In this document: in pieces, positions 38,816-45,136 of the stretch
Numbering within the stretch: position 1 is the stretch's first letter
How the letters are laid out: each line of letters opens with the position of its first letter
Assembly: GCA_938034705.1 (NCBI GenBank)
Contig: CALHMG010000266.1
Location: 1 to 45,136, forward strand
Reading direction: 5' to 3'
From: an uncultured Gammaproteobacteria bacterium
Lineage (GTDB): Bacteria > Pseudomonadota > Gammaproteobacteria > Arenicellales > CALHMG01
Length of the DNA: 45,136 nucleotides
Program-made: the position numbers and the translations under genes
The notes under the pieces: model-generated
What the model was told of the DNA's origin: nothing
What the model saw: the letters and a program-made list of their open reading frames with translations, nothing else
The model's database searches: none

Positions 38816-39103
38816 ATGTTGAAAACCAAGCTACAGAATCTGGGTATCCGATTCACGATTTGTGGGCTTCTGGTGATCTCATCGCTGTACCTGGTCTGGC
38901 CTGATCCGGTCATTGGCACAACCTCTTCGTCCATCACAACCGCACCCGTGACAAACCAAAGCCCCGAGGCGAACCCTCAGGGCTCCCAGGTGATTACAGC
39001 TCGGTCGGCACCACGATCAGCAAAGTCGTCCGCCGCAATCGCGACGACGCACGTCAGCGCCGTGGCAACCGAAACCAAAAGAACCCGCAAAATCGTCAAC
39101 TAG
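38816..39103 (+). CDS. Possible small membrane or exported protein
   Basis: 95 aa. GGAGG lies 3 nt before the ATG, or 6 nt before the next codon TTG. The N-terminal part has a hydrophobic helix (about 12-29), as in a signal peptide or single membrane span; the rest is Ser/Thr/Ala-rich and basic at the end. I recognise no family. A stable stem (38960-38984) lies inside the frame, which may mean that the frame is not coding. Confidence is low. Confidence 0.35.
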   Translation: MLKTKLQNLGIRFTICGLLVISSLYLVWPDPVIGTTSSSITTAPVTNQSPEANPQGSQVITARSAPRSAKSSAAIATTHVSAVATETKRTRKIVN

Positions 39104-39307
39104 GCGACAACTGCGGACTCGGGTTTCAGCAGAGGTTTTTGCCAACTGTCCGCGACCGTCCGGTCGTCAACGTCCAGCGAACCTTCCATTTGCCTGCTGC
39201 AGCGCGACCCGTGATACAGCGCTGGACATGATCATCTGCGAGTGAGTACCGTGGCGCGTTCTCGCTTGCCGTGACGCCTCCAGCGTGCTGAAACTGATAC
39301 CCCAGAG

Positions 39308-40522
39308 ATGACTGAATCGACCGCCAATACCCTGTCGGAGCACGAAGGGCGCCGTGCTGTGTTCCTTGTCAGCGTCGCGCATTTTTTCAGTCACTTCTAT
39401 CTACTGCTGCTGGCACCACTGTTTCCGGTGCTCGCTGACGCCTATGGCGTCGGGTATACCGAACTGGGTTTCGCGCTGGCGGCCTTCAGTCTTCTGTCCG
39501 GATTTACCCAGGCGCCCATGGGTTTTATCGTGGACCGCTACGGACCCGCCAGAATTCTCATTGCAGGGGTTGCGCTTGAGGGATTGGCATTTGGTCTTAT
39601 CGGTTTTTTTCCGGTTTTTGGCGCGCTGTTGGTGCTGCTCGGTATTGCCGGCATCGCCAACTCGGTTTACCACCCGGCCGACTACGCAATTCTGAACGAG
39701 GTCGTCGATGAAAAACGCATCGGTCGAGCATTCTCGTTTCATACGTTTGCGGGCTACGTTGGCGAAGCGCTCGCACCGGTCACAATCCTGGCGCTGGCCG
39801 CGTGGTTTGACTGGAGAATCGGTCTCGCGCTGTGCGGTGCCGCCGGCGTAATAACGGCGGTGGCGTTGGCTATGAATCATGGCCTTCTTGCTGCTGCCGG
39901 ACCCGATCGGTCGGGTGTGGAGAAAGCGTCGGGCCCCGGTGTTGCGCTGCTGTTTACGGCTCCGATCCTCCTCGGTTTGTTTTTCTTTGTTGGTATCTCC
40001 TTTATTAACAGGGGCGTGACCGGGTTCAGCGTCTCTGCGCTGCATGTCGATCAGGGTATTTCCCTTGCGGCAGCCGGCAGCGTTCTGTCGGCCTGGCTTT
40101 TCGCGTCACCGGTGGGCGTGCTTTTCGGCGGCTGGGTCGCCGACAGGACAACGCGTCACGGTCTGTTTGCGGCGAGCTGTTTTGTGGTGATGGCCGTGAT
40201 GATTGCGGCTGTTGCTTTGTTCAAACCCCCGCTGCTGGTTATCGCAGCGCTGTTTGTCGTTGGTGGATTCTGTTCGGGGGCAGTATCACCGTCTCGTGAC
40301 ATGATCATTCGTTCGGTGACGCCTCCCGGACAGACAGGCAAGGTATTCGGATTCGTTTCGACCGGCTTTAACGTTGGCGGCGTTGTTGCGCCACCGATGT
40401 ACGGGTTTTTGCTCGATCAGGTTTCCGCCGACTCCATATTCTGGGTGGCCGCGGCGGCGTGTCTTGCGACCATGAGCACGGTGCTCTATACCGGTGCCCG
40501 GGCGAAATCGGCGAACAGCTAG
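39308..40522 (+). CDS. MFS transporter, fosmidomycin-resistance (FSR)-like
   Basis: 404 aa, 12 transmembrane helices. The start Val-Ala-His-Phe-Phe-Ser-His-Phe-Tyr-Leu-Leu and Gly-Phe-Ile-Val-Asp-Arg-Tyr-Gly-Pro-Ala resemble Fsr-type carriers, and Val-Tyr-His-Pro-Ala-Asp-Tyr-Ala is a motif of this branch. The second half has Gly-Gly-Trp-Val-Ala-Asp-Arg. Substrate unknown; it may export or import an aromatic or organic acid. It converges on the alpha/beta hydrolase gene with a 6-bp gap, so the two stop codons nearly touch. Confidence 0.82.
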   Translation: MTESTANTLSEHEGRRAVFLVSVAHFFSHFYLLLLAPLFPVLADAYGVGYTELGFALAAFSLLSGFTQAPMGFIVDRYGPARILIAGVALEGLAFGLIGFFPVFGALLVLLGIAGIANSVYHPADYAILNEVVDEKRIGRAFSFHTFAGYVGEALAPVTILALAAWFDWRIGLALCGAAGVITAVALAMNHGLLAAAGPDRSGVEKASGPGVALLFTAPILLGLFFFVGISFINRGVTGFSVSALHVDQGISLAAAGSVLSAWLFASPVGVLFGGWVADRTTRHGLFAASCFVVMAVMIAAVALFKPPLLVIAALFVVGGFCSGAVSPSRDMIIRSVTPPGQTGKVFGFVSTGFNVGGVVAPPMYGFLLDQVSADSIFWVAAAACLATMSTVLYTGARAKSANS

Positions 40523-40528
40523 CCGTAC

Positions 40529-41323
40529 TCAGTCTTGCCTACGCGGATGGCGCGCCAGAAACTCAAGCACCCGCTGCTGAAAGTCGCCGGGATCGGTGTC
40601 GGGATAAAAATGCCCACCGGTTTTCAGCATGACGAGTTCGGACCCCTGAATTTTCTCACTCAGTTCGCGACTGAGATGCGGTGGCGTGATGACATCGTCC
40701 TCGGTGCACATGACTAAAGTCGGGGCGGAGATTTCATGCAGACGATCGCGTATATCAAAACTCAGCAGCGCCTGCAGGCGACTGAGTGTGATGTGGGCGT
40801 CCGCCGGATTTTCCTGCTCGGTTGAGGGATAGGCATTGTCCTTGAAGAGCGCGGGCGGCTTCAGCAGAAGCGATCCGATTCGCTTGTACGCCATCATGCC
40901 CATGTCTTTGAGTACGTCACGACGCAGCGTGAACAGGGACTGCATGTAACTGTCGGATCCGGCCCAGGTCGAGCTCAGCACAAGTGTTCTGATTCGTGCG
41001 CCGTGATGCACGGCTAGATGTTGCCCGATCGCGCCACCGGTAGAGTGGCCGACAAAGTTAAACGAGTCGAGATCGAGGCTGTCGGCTATGGCCAGGACAT
41101 CGCCCGCCATCTGTTCGATGCTGTAGTCGCCGCGGGTTCGGGAACTTCTGCCAGTGCCGCGATGGTCATGGGTGATGACGCGGTAGCTTTCGGAAAACGC
41201 GTCGAGATGTGGATCCCAGAAGCTGGCGATGCCCGAAAGCCCCGAGACCACGAAAAGTGGCTCGCCCTGCCCGACATCATCGAACCAGAGGGTGACGTCT
41301 TGAGAAAGGCTCAGCGTGCTCAT
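40529..41323 (-). CDS. Alpha/beta hydrolase
   Basis: 264 aa from ATG 41323 (AGGA 7 nt before it; TTG 41329 is the alternative). Nucleophile Ser in Gly-His-Ser-Thr-Gly-Gly (residue 94), acid Asp in Cys-Thr-Glu-Asp-Asp-Val-Ile-Thr (about 209-210), and His in Thr-Gly-Gly-His-Phe (about 238). The oxyanion strand is Val-Ser-Gly-Leu-Ser-Gly. It is similar in size and motifs to RutD-like and 3-oxoadipate enol-lactonase-like hydrolases, which open lactones or split carbamates. It follows the homoserine-dehydrogenase-like gene by about 18 bp on the same strand, so both probably act in one pathway. Confidence 0.82.
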   Translation of the reverse strand: MSTLSLSQDVTLWFDDVGQGEPLFVVSGLSGIASFWDPHLDAFSESYRVITHDHRGTGRSSRTRGDYSIEQMAGDVLAIADSLDLDSFNFVGHSTGGAIGQHLAVHHGARIRTLVLSSTWAGSDSYMQSLFTLRRDVLKDMGMMAYKRIGSLLLKPPALFKDNAYPSTEQENPADAHITLSRLQALLSFDIRDRLHEISAPTLVMCTEDDVITPPHLSRELSEKIQGSELVMLKTGGHFYPDTDPGDFQQRVLEFLARHPRRQD

Positions 41324-41341
41324 ATTCAATCCTGGTGATGG

Positions 41342-42736
41342 TCAGGGTGTCTGGACCTGGAGAAAACGACGGTCCTGGTCATGACGTATGGAAACGAGTG
41401 AACTCGCCGCATCCAGATCGACGTCACTCACGGTGATGATCTCACCACGATTAACGTCGCGTTTCAGAGGCCTGTCCGTGGCAAGGTAGTAAGGAATGGG
41501 GTTGTTGTCGATGACCGGTTTTGACGGAACCAGCAATGGTGAAAGGCCGTCGACTTCGTGATGATGTGCGTTGGTTATGGCCAGCGTCTCGCCTGCCTTA
41601 AAGTCGCGCTCGGCTCGGGCCACAACATCGCATACGGGCCTGTTGTGCTGTTGTACGCCTTGCCCCAGCAGGCTCGCCTGAATCAGTGTAACCGGCGCCT
41701 CGAGGCCGAGCAGGTGCTGCGGGTTGTACATGAGTCCATAACCACCACAGGCGCTGACCGGGTGCCCTTTTTCCTTCAGGATCTGCCAGGTGTCGCGATC
41801 GTGGCAGGCCACTACGACAAAAACGCCACCCGCAAAACTGGCTTCGTCAGGTCTGCGCAGGCAGTTGAACACATCGATTACACCCTGACGGCCAAGCAGG
41901 CCGCCGTCACTGACGGGACGAAAAACATCAGGTATCTCGGGTGTACGGCAAAGCGGCAGGTGCAGTGGCGCAACGTCTGGCTGGATCCCGGTTGCGTTGC
42001 ACACGACGCCCATTTCGGTGAGATCCGGAACCGTGCGTTGCGGCAACTCGTGCAGCAGCTCCGATCGTTGTGCCATGACCGCTGCTATGTTTTGTCCGCC
42101 AACGTTCCAGATTTCACCAAGTTCGGGCACCTTTATTTCAGTGTCGAGCCAGCGAACGCTTCCGCTTTGTGGATCAAACACAAAATCGTACTCGCTGGAT
42201 TTGCCGGCGCAGACAATGTCCAGTCCGAGCGCCGAAGCGCGGCTCATCAGTCCTATGAGGAGGCTTGGCTGATCCCCATCGACGGTCGTGTAAACAACGC
42301 CTTGTTCCGCCGCACGTGCGTTGAGTTCCGGCCCGATAACCGATTCGGTCTCCTTGGTCACCATCGCGACATGACGCTTCGCCTCGATCGCCAAAAGCGC
42401 GTTGTCAGCAGCCGCTGCGGGATGCCCGGTAGCCTCGACAACAACGTCAGTCGGTATCGCGCACGCGATGGCCGCGTCGCTGACTATGGCGACGCCCCCG
42501 CGTGCAACAGTGTTGCCCCCGTCTGCCGCGTTATCAACAACGTGCACGTCGGTGAATCCAGCCGCCTCGCAAAGCTCTCTGGCTTTGAGCGGATCGAGGT
42601 CACAGACGACGGCAAGGCGCATTTTCGGTACTCGTGGCGCCTGCCCGATCAGTGCCGCACCGAACATGCCGGCTCCGATCAGACAAATCAGCGCGTCTGT
42701 GTCTGGATAACGGTCATAAAGAGCCTGCAGGTTCAT
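41342..42736 (-). CDS. Homoserine dehydrogenase-like oxidoreductase with C-terminal SAF domain
   Basis: 464 aa. An N-terminal Rossmann fold (Leu-Ile-Gly-Ala-Gly-Met-Phe-Gly at 19-26) is followed by a dehydrogenase-type catalytic part with Glu-Ala-Thr-Gly-His-Pro, and then a SAF-type beta-clip domain (about 365-460, with Phe-Lys-Ala-Gly-Glu-Thr-Leu). This is the architecture of the COG4091 group, whose members are found in sugar-acid and polyol catabolic loci and whose reactions are mostly uncharacterised. SAF domains also occur at the N-terminus of the double UxaA protein of this window. It leads the unit with the alpha/beta hydrolase. Confidence 0.8.
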   Translation of the reverse strand: MNLQALYDRYPDTDALICLIGAGMFGAALIGQAPRVPKMRLAVVCDLDPLKARELCEAAGFTDVHVVDNAADGGNTVARGGVAIVSDAAIACAIPTDVVVEATGHPAAAADNALLAIEAKRHVAMVTKETESVIGPELNARAAEQGVVYTTVDGDQPSLLIGLMSRASALGLDIVCAGKSSEYDFVFDPQSGSVRWLDTEIKVPELGEIWNVGGQNIAAVMAQRSELLHELPQRTVPDLTEMGVVCNATGIQPDVAPLHLPLCRTPEIPDVFRPVSDGGLLGRQGVIDVFNCLRRPDEASFAGGVFVVVACHDRDTWQILKEKGHPVSACGGYGLMYNPQHLLGLEAPVTLIQASLLGQGVQQHNRPVCDVVARAERDFKAGETLAITNAHHHEVDGLSPLLVPSKPVIDNNPIPYYLATDRPLKRDVNRGEIITVSDVDLDAASSLVSIRHDQDRRFLQVQTP

Positions 42737-42806
42737 AAAGCCTCTACATCGGTTGAAAGTTGTGCGTCAGTCATGGTCTGTCGTCCGATTCACGTCCGCC
42801 AGCTTA

Positions 42807-42834
42807 CTGACCCCGGGATTGTATGGGTTAGACT
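42807..42834 (+). promoter_or_regulatory. Putative promoter of the FRG-domain gene
   Basis: CTGACC (42807-42812; four of six -35 positions) and TAGACT (42829-42834; four of six -10 positions) are 16 bp apart. Transcription would begin near 42842, about 27 nt before the TTG chosen as start of the FRG gene. On the minus strand TACAAT (42823-42818) may be the -10 box of the divergent oxidoreductase gene. Confidence 0.4.
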
Positions 42835-42868
42835 TCGCCGGGTTCAGCCACTATTCCGGTACCGGGTC

Positions 42869-43633
42869 TTGTCCACCGCCAGTTATTACATCGATTGTTT
42901 CGAATCTCTACTGGATGTCGTGCGTCATCTGTCTGTGAGTAACGGCGAACCGGGTGATCGACGGGCCTATGGTCTGTTCAGGGGCGTTCGCGAGGCTCAT
43001 TTTAATCTGGTGCCAAAAATTGGCCGTTCGCCGCAGGTGGTGCGGCCCGAGTACGAACGTCGCCTGCTTGAAGATTTCAAGCAACACGCGCATCCCTATC
43101 TGGATTCAGTGCCGACGGACGACTGGGCGTGGCTTTCGCTTGCCCAGCACCACGGCCTGGCAACGCGCCTGCTTGACTGGACGAGCAACCCGCTGGTTGC
43201 GGCCTATTTTGCGATTGGGCCTGAACGTGGTGCCGGTGACAGCTATGAGGAAACGGACGAAGACTGTGTGATCTACTTCTTCCCGGGTGATCGATCAGTG
43301 CAGAGACTGGATCCTCACCGCCAGCACACCGACCCTTTTCATATCGATACCGTCTGGATTGTGCGCCCGGACAATATTTCGCGGCGCGCGGCCGCCCAGG
43401 GGTCGTTCTTTACCGTGCACAACAATCCTGCGGAGCCGTGGGCACCCGAGAACCTTGTCAGGTTGAATATCGCGGTCAAGGCCAAGCGCGATATTCGTCT
43501 GGGTCTCGATCAGTTCGGCATGAACGTGGCCACGCTTTTTCCAGGCCTTGATGGCCTCGCTCGTTATCGTAACTGGAAACACCTTGACTGGATCGAACAG
43601 GGAGACGACTCGCGCGTTAACAGTGTTTCTTGA
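42869..43633 (+). CDS. FRG-domain protein
   Basis: About 254 aa. The FRG domain is clear: Phe-Arg-Gly-Val-Arg-Glu-Ala-His-Phe near residues 37-45 and Leu-Ala-Gln-His-His-Gly-Leu-Ala-Thr-Arg-Leu-Leu-Asp-Trp-Thr further on. FRG proteins are widespread, poorly characterised, and often found in defence or mobile contexts. The TTG at 42869 gives a normal domain boundary; GTG 42920 is an alternative. An open frame continues far upstream but only as antisense of the oxidoreductase gene. It is followed by a strong terminator. No signal peptide or effector domain is visible. Confidence 0.8.
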   Translation: MSTASYYIDCFESLLDVVRHLSVSNGEPGDRRAYGLFRGVREAHFNLVPKIGRSPQVVRPEYERRLLEDFKQHAHPYLDSVPTDDWAWLSLAQHHGLATRLLDWTSNPLVAAYFAIGPERGAGDSYEETDEDCVIYFFPGDRSVQRLDPHRQHTDPFHIDTVWIVRPDNISRRAAAQGSFFTVHNNPAEPWAPENLVRLNIAVKAKRDIRLGLDQFGMNVATLFPGLDGLARYRNWKHLDWIEQGDDSRVNSVS

Positions 43634-43666
43634 GTCCGGCGTTGATTAAAAGTACGAAAAGCAAAA

Positions 43667-43700
43667 AAGGGACACCCTTGCGGGTGTCCCTTCTTCTTTT
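43667..43700. terminator. Strong bidirectional terminator after the FRG gene
   Basis: AAGGGACACCC (43667-43677) and GGGTGTCCCTT (43682-43692) form an 11-bp perfect stem with loop TTGC. An A-rich stretch precedes it and CTTCTTTT follows, so it can terminate both the FRG gene and the opposing 43759-44268 gene. Confidence 0.85.
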
Positions 43701-43758
43701 GGAGCTGCCAGGGCGCGATCCTTCGCGACCCGTAGGAGGCAGACATCTTTCTCTTGCC

Positions 43759-44268
43759 CTAGCTGGATGGCAGGAGACTGATGTTCTCTGTTAACGGTTG
43801 TCCGCTGACAACGGTCATGACGTCAGGAAAGCTTGACCAGGTGTAAAAGCCACTGGCTTCGATAACGACGGCGTAACGGCCGGCGGGAAGGCTGATCGAA
43901 AACATGCCCTCTTCGCTGGTCTTGACCGAGTAGTCACCCAGACCATCCATTGAAGTCATGAATATTTCGGCGTCTGCGACCGGACCACCTTCGTCTTTCT
44001 TTGTCGCCGGGCTGGTAACCAAGCCTCGAAGAATACCGGCCGCCGGTGGATTCTCTGTTTCACCGGAGCTTTCCGGGACCTCAGGCGGCGTTGCCTCGCC
44101 ATCGGTGCTTGATGAAGGAGACGGTGAAGTCTGCGCATGGGCTGGCAGAACTACGGATTCCACCATGGGCCTTCGCCAGGACTGTGGCAGGGATGAAAAT
44201 GCGGTGACACCGGCAAGCGCTAACAGGGCGCGTCGTCGTTGGTCGCGTTGGCGTTTATGACTGTCCAT
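43759..44268 (-). CDS. Exported protein with carboxypeptidase-regulatory-like domain
   Basis: 169 aa. The N-terminus (Arg-Arg-Arg-Ala-Leu-Leu-Ala-Leu at 11-18) resembles a Tat signal but lacks the full twin-arginine consensus. A cleavage site is likely after Ala-His-Ala45. A Ser/Pro/Glu-rich linker (46-77) leads to a beta-sandwich of carboxypeptidase-regulatory type (about 78-169) with Ile-Leu-Arg-Gly-Leu-Val, Ser-Ile-Ser-Leu-Pro-Ala-Gly-Arg-Tyr and Val-Ile-Glu-Ala-Ser-Gly-Phe. Such domains bind carbohydrate or protein partners at the cell surface. Partner unknown. Confidence 0.7.
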   Translation of the reverse strand: MDSHKRQRDQRRRALLALAGVTAFSSLPQSWRRPMVESVVLPAHAQTSPSPSSSTDGEATPPEVPESSGETENPPAAGILRGLVTSPATKKDEGGPVADAEIFMTSMDGLGDYSVKTSEEGMFSISLPAGRYAVVIEASGFYTWSSFPDVMTVVSGQPLTENISLLPSS

Positions 44269-44401
44269 CAGGATCCATCCCGTGATCAGGGCAAAACGGG
44301 GTTGCTCGGCCCTAATAAAAACAATTACTTATGATCTATACCTAAATTTTACATGACATCCACCACCTAATGCAATGATTTCCCTACAAAGCCCCGTAGA
44401 C

Positions 44402-44452
44402 CCCAAAGAGGACACACACTCCTGGCGTCCAGGAGTGTGTGTCCCCTTTGGG
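44402..44452. repeat. 51-bp near-perfect inverted repeat
   Basis: The left arm 44402-44425 and the right arm 44429-44452 are complementary over 24 positions with one mismatch (44409 opposite 44445) and a 3-nt centre CGT. On the minus strand the mismatch becomes a G-U pair. No T-tract follows, so it is not a usual terminator. It embeds one copy of the repeat in each orientation, as would result from a head-to-head pair of elements. Confidence 0.85.
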
Positions 44453-44535
44453 TATTGGCTGGAGATTGCTGGCTGAAGCCGGCTGCAAAACAGCGGTGAA
44501 ACCCGTTGCGGGACAGGCACCGTCGCCGGCCCTGC

Positions 44536-44640
44536 GAGTGTGTGTCCACTATTGGGCACCGCACCCGTTCGGGCACAGCTCCCAGACGCTATCGCGGGAA
44601 GCGCTGGGTATCGGGGGTGAGTGTGTGTCCCGTTGCGGGG
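44536..44640. repeat. Two further GAGTGTGTGTCC repeat copies
   Basis: GAGTGTGTGTCC occurs at 44536-44547, followed by ACTATTGGG, and at 44619-44630, followed by CGTTGCGGGG. Starts are 83 bp apart and 103 bp from the previous copy at 44433. After the core each copy can form a small stem between its C run and the G run. Confidence 0.7.
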
Positions 44641-44641
44641 A

Positions 44642-45136
44642 TCAGTAGGTCGCGCGGCCGCCGGAGAGGTCGTGCACGGCGCCGGTCGAGAAGCTGCAGT
44701 CTTCGCTGGCGAGCCAGGCCGCCAGGGCGGCGACCTCCTCGACCCGACCGAGTCTGCCCATGGGGCTTTTGTCGATCATGATCTGCACATGCTCCTCGGT
44801 GAACTGATCGAGCATCGCGGTTTCAATCGCCGCGGGTGCAATCGCGTTCACAATCACGTTTTTGGTCGCGTTTTCTTTGCCGAGTGCTTTGGTCAGTGCA
44901 ATCACGCCGGCTTTGGAGACGGAATACGGCGCAGCGCCGGGGGTGCCCTCTTTGCCCGCGAGTGATGCGATATTGATGATGCGTCCATATTCGCGCTCAC
45001 GCATACCTGGCAACACCGCGCGACAGGTATGCAGGACGCCATCGAGGTTAATGCGCATGATGCGATGCCATTCCTCGAGCGGGTAATCGAGTGTTGTCGC
45101 AATAGGGCCGCCATAACCGGCGTTGTTCACCAGAAT
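44642..45136 (-). CDS. Short-chain dehydrogenase/reductase (partial, 5' end missing)
   Basis: 165 codons are in the window; the frame runs off the right edge, so the N-terminal cofactor loop is missing. Visible motifs: Asn-Asn-Ala-Gly, Asn-Leu-Asp-Gly-Val, a catalytic Ser in Asn-Ile-Ala-Ser-Leu-Ala-Gly, and Tyr-Ser-Val-Ser-Lys. The Ile-Ala-Pro-Ala-Ala-Ile-Glu-Thr segment replaces the usual Pro-Gly turn. It is FabG-like and belongs by type with the catabolic dehydrogenases nearby. The stop TGA is at 44642-44644, directly beside the repeat cluster. Confidence 0.85.
   Translation of the reverse strand: MLVNNAGYGGPIATTLDYPLEEWHRIMRINLDGVLHTCRAVLPGMREREYGRIINIASLAGKEGTPGAAPYSVSKAGVIALTKALGKENATKNVIVNAIAPAAIETAMLDQFTEEHVQIMIDKSPMGRLGRVEEVAALAAWLASEDCSFSTGAVHDLSGGRATY

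Larger units (their letters stand above)
44269..44641. other. Gene-free stretch with repeat cluster
   Basis: 373 bp without a gene. It holds a 51-bp inverted repeat (44402-44452) and three plus-strand copies of GAGTGTGTGTCC at 44433, 44536 and 44619, each followed within a few bases by GGG. The copy at 44619 lies 14 nt from the stop codon of the truncated SDR gene. Confidence 0.7.

Noticed and set aside
41558..42868. Upstream part of a 691-codon plus-strand open frame ending in the FRG gene
   Set aside because: It is exact antisense of the SAF-domain oxidoreductase gene, which has clear family motifs; only the part after 42869 carries protein-like FRG motifs.
43701..43758. GC-rich segment after the FRG terminator as a tRNA
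   Set aside because: No acceptor stem pairing and no T-loop or anticodon arm could be found.

Overview
The window looks like a chromosome segment of a GC-rich marine-type gammaproteobacterium; I cannot name the genus. The left third keeps the classical gammaproteobacterial order: HAD phosphatase end, sppA, maf (yceF), rpmF, plsX, fab genes, acpP, fabF, mltG, tmk, holB, pilZ, tatD. No rRNA, tRNA, CRISPR array or intact insertion sequence was seen.

Region 1 (1-12.7 kb) is housekeeping: membrane protein quality control (SppA), nucleotide clean-up (Maf), ribosomal protein L32, phospholipid and fatty-acid synthesis (PlsX, FabG, ACP, FabF), glycan-strand release (MltG), dTMP kinase, clamp-loader delta prime, a PilZ protein and a TatD nuclease. 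It is unusual in three ways. PlsX is followed directly by FabG, with no fabH or fabD. No yceD/DUF177 gene precedes rpmF; two unrelated minus-strand genes (a lipoprotein and a coiled-coil membrane protein) and 0.7 kb of gene-free DNA lie there instead. No pabC lies between fabF and mltG.

Region 2 (12.7-21.3 kb) is a patchwork of envelope-related genes: a cysteine-rich lipoprotein, a second lipoprotein, an OafA-type acyltransferase with an SGNH domain, an overlapping pair of coiled-coil proteins, a type IV prepilin, a secreted phospholipase A2-like protein, a Tim44-like membrane protein and a 2OG-Fe(II) oxygenase-like protein.

Region 3 (21.4-45.1 kb) is a catabolic island. It opens with eutA-eutB-eutC (hydroxyectoine-utilisation enzymes) beside an AAA+ regulator that resembles a sigma-54 activator but lacks GAFTGA and has an altered Walker B. 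Then come an FAD-dependent 2-hydroxyacid oxidase, an EthD-like small protein, an MFS carrier, a class II aldolase, an 896-residue double-length altronate-dehydratase-family protein, an old yellow enzyme, an SDR, a malate/lactate dehydrogenase (Ldh2 family), and a divergent pdxJ/MocR-regulator pair with inverted repeats between them. A second MFS carrier, an alpha/beta hydrolase paired with a homoserine-dehydrogenase-like SAF-domain oxidoreductase, an FRG-domain protein, a secreted carboxypeptidase-regulatory-like protein and a truncated SDR complete it. The enzyme types (dehydratase, aldolase, dehydrogenases, carriers) fit uptake and oxidation of hydroxy-acids or compatible solutes, but the substrate cannot be read from sequence.

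The most notable observations are the double UxaA protein, in which the three N-domain cysteines survive only in the second copy while the C-domain signature survives only in the first; the EutABC trio without its usual EutDE/DoeAB partners; and a family of GAGTGTGTGTCC repeats, one of which forms a 51-bp near-perfect inverted repeat at 44.4 kb.
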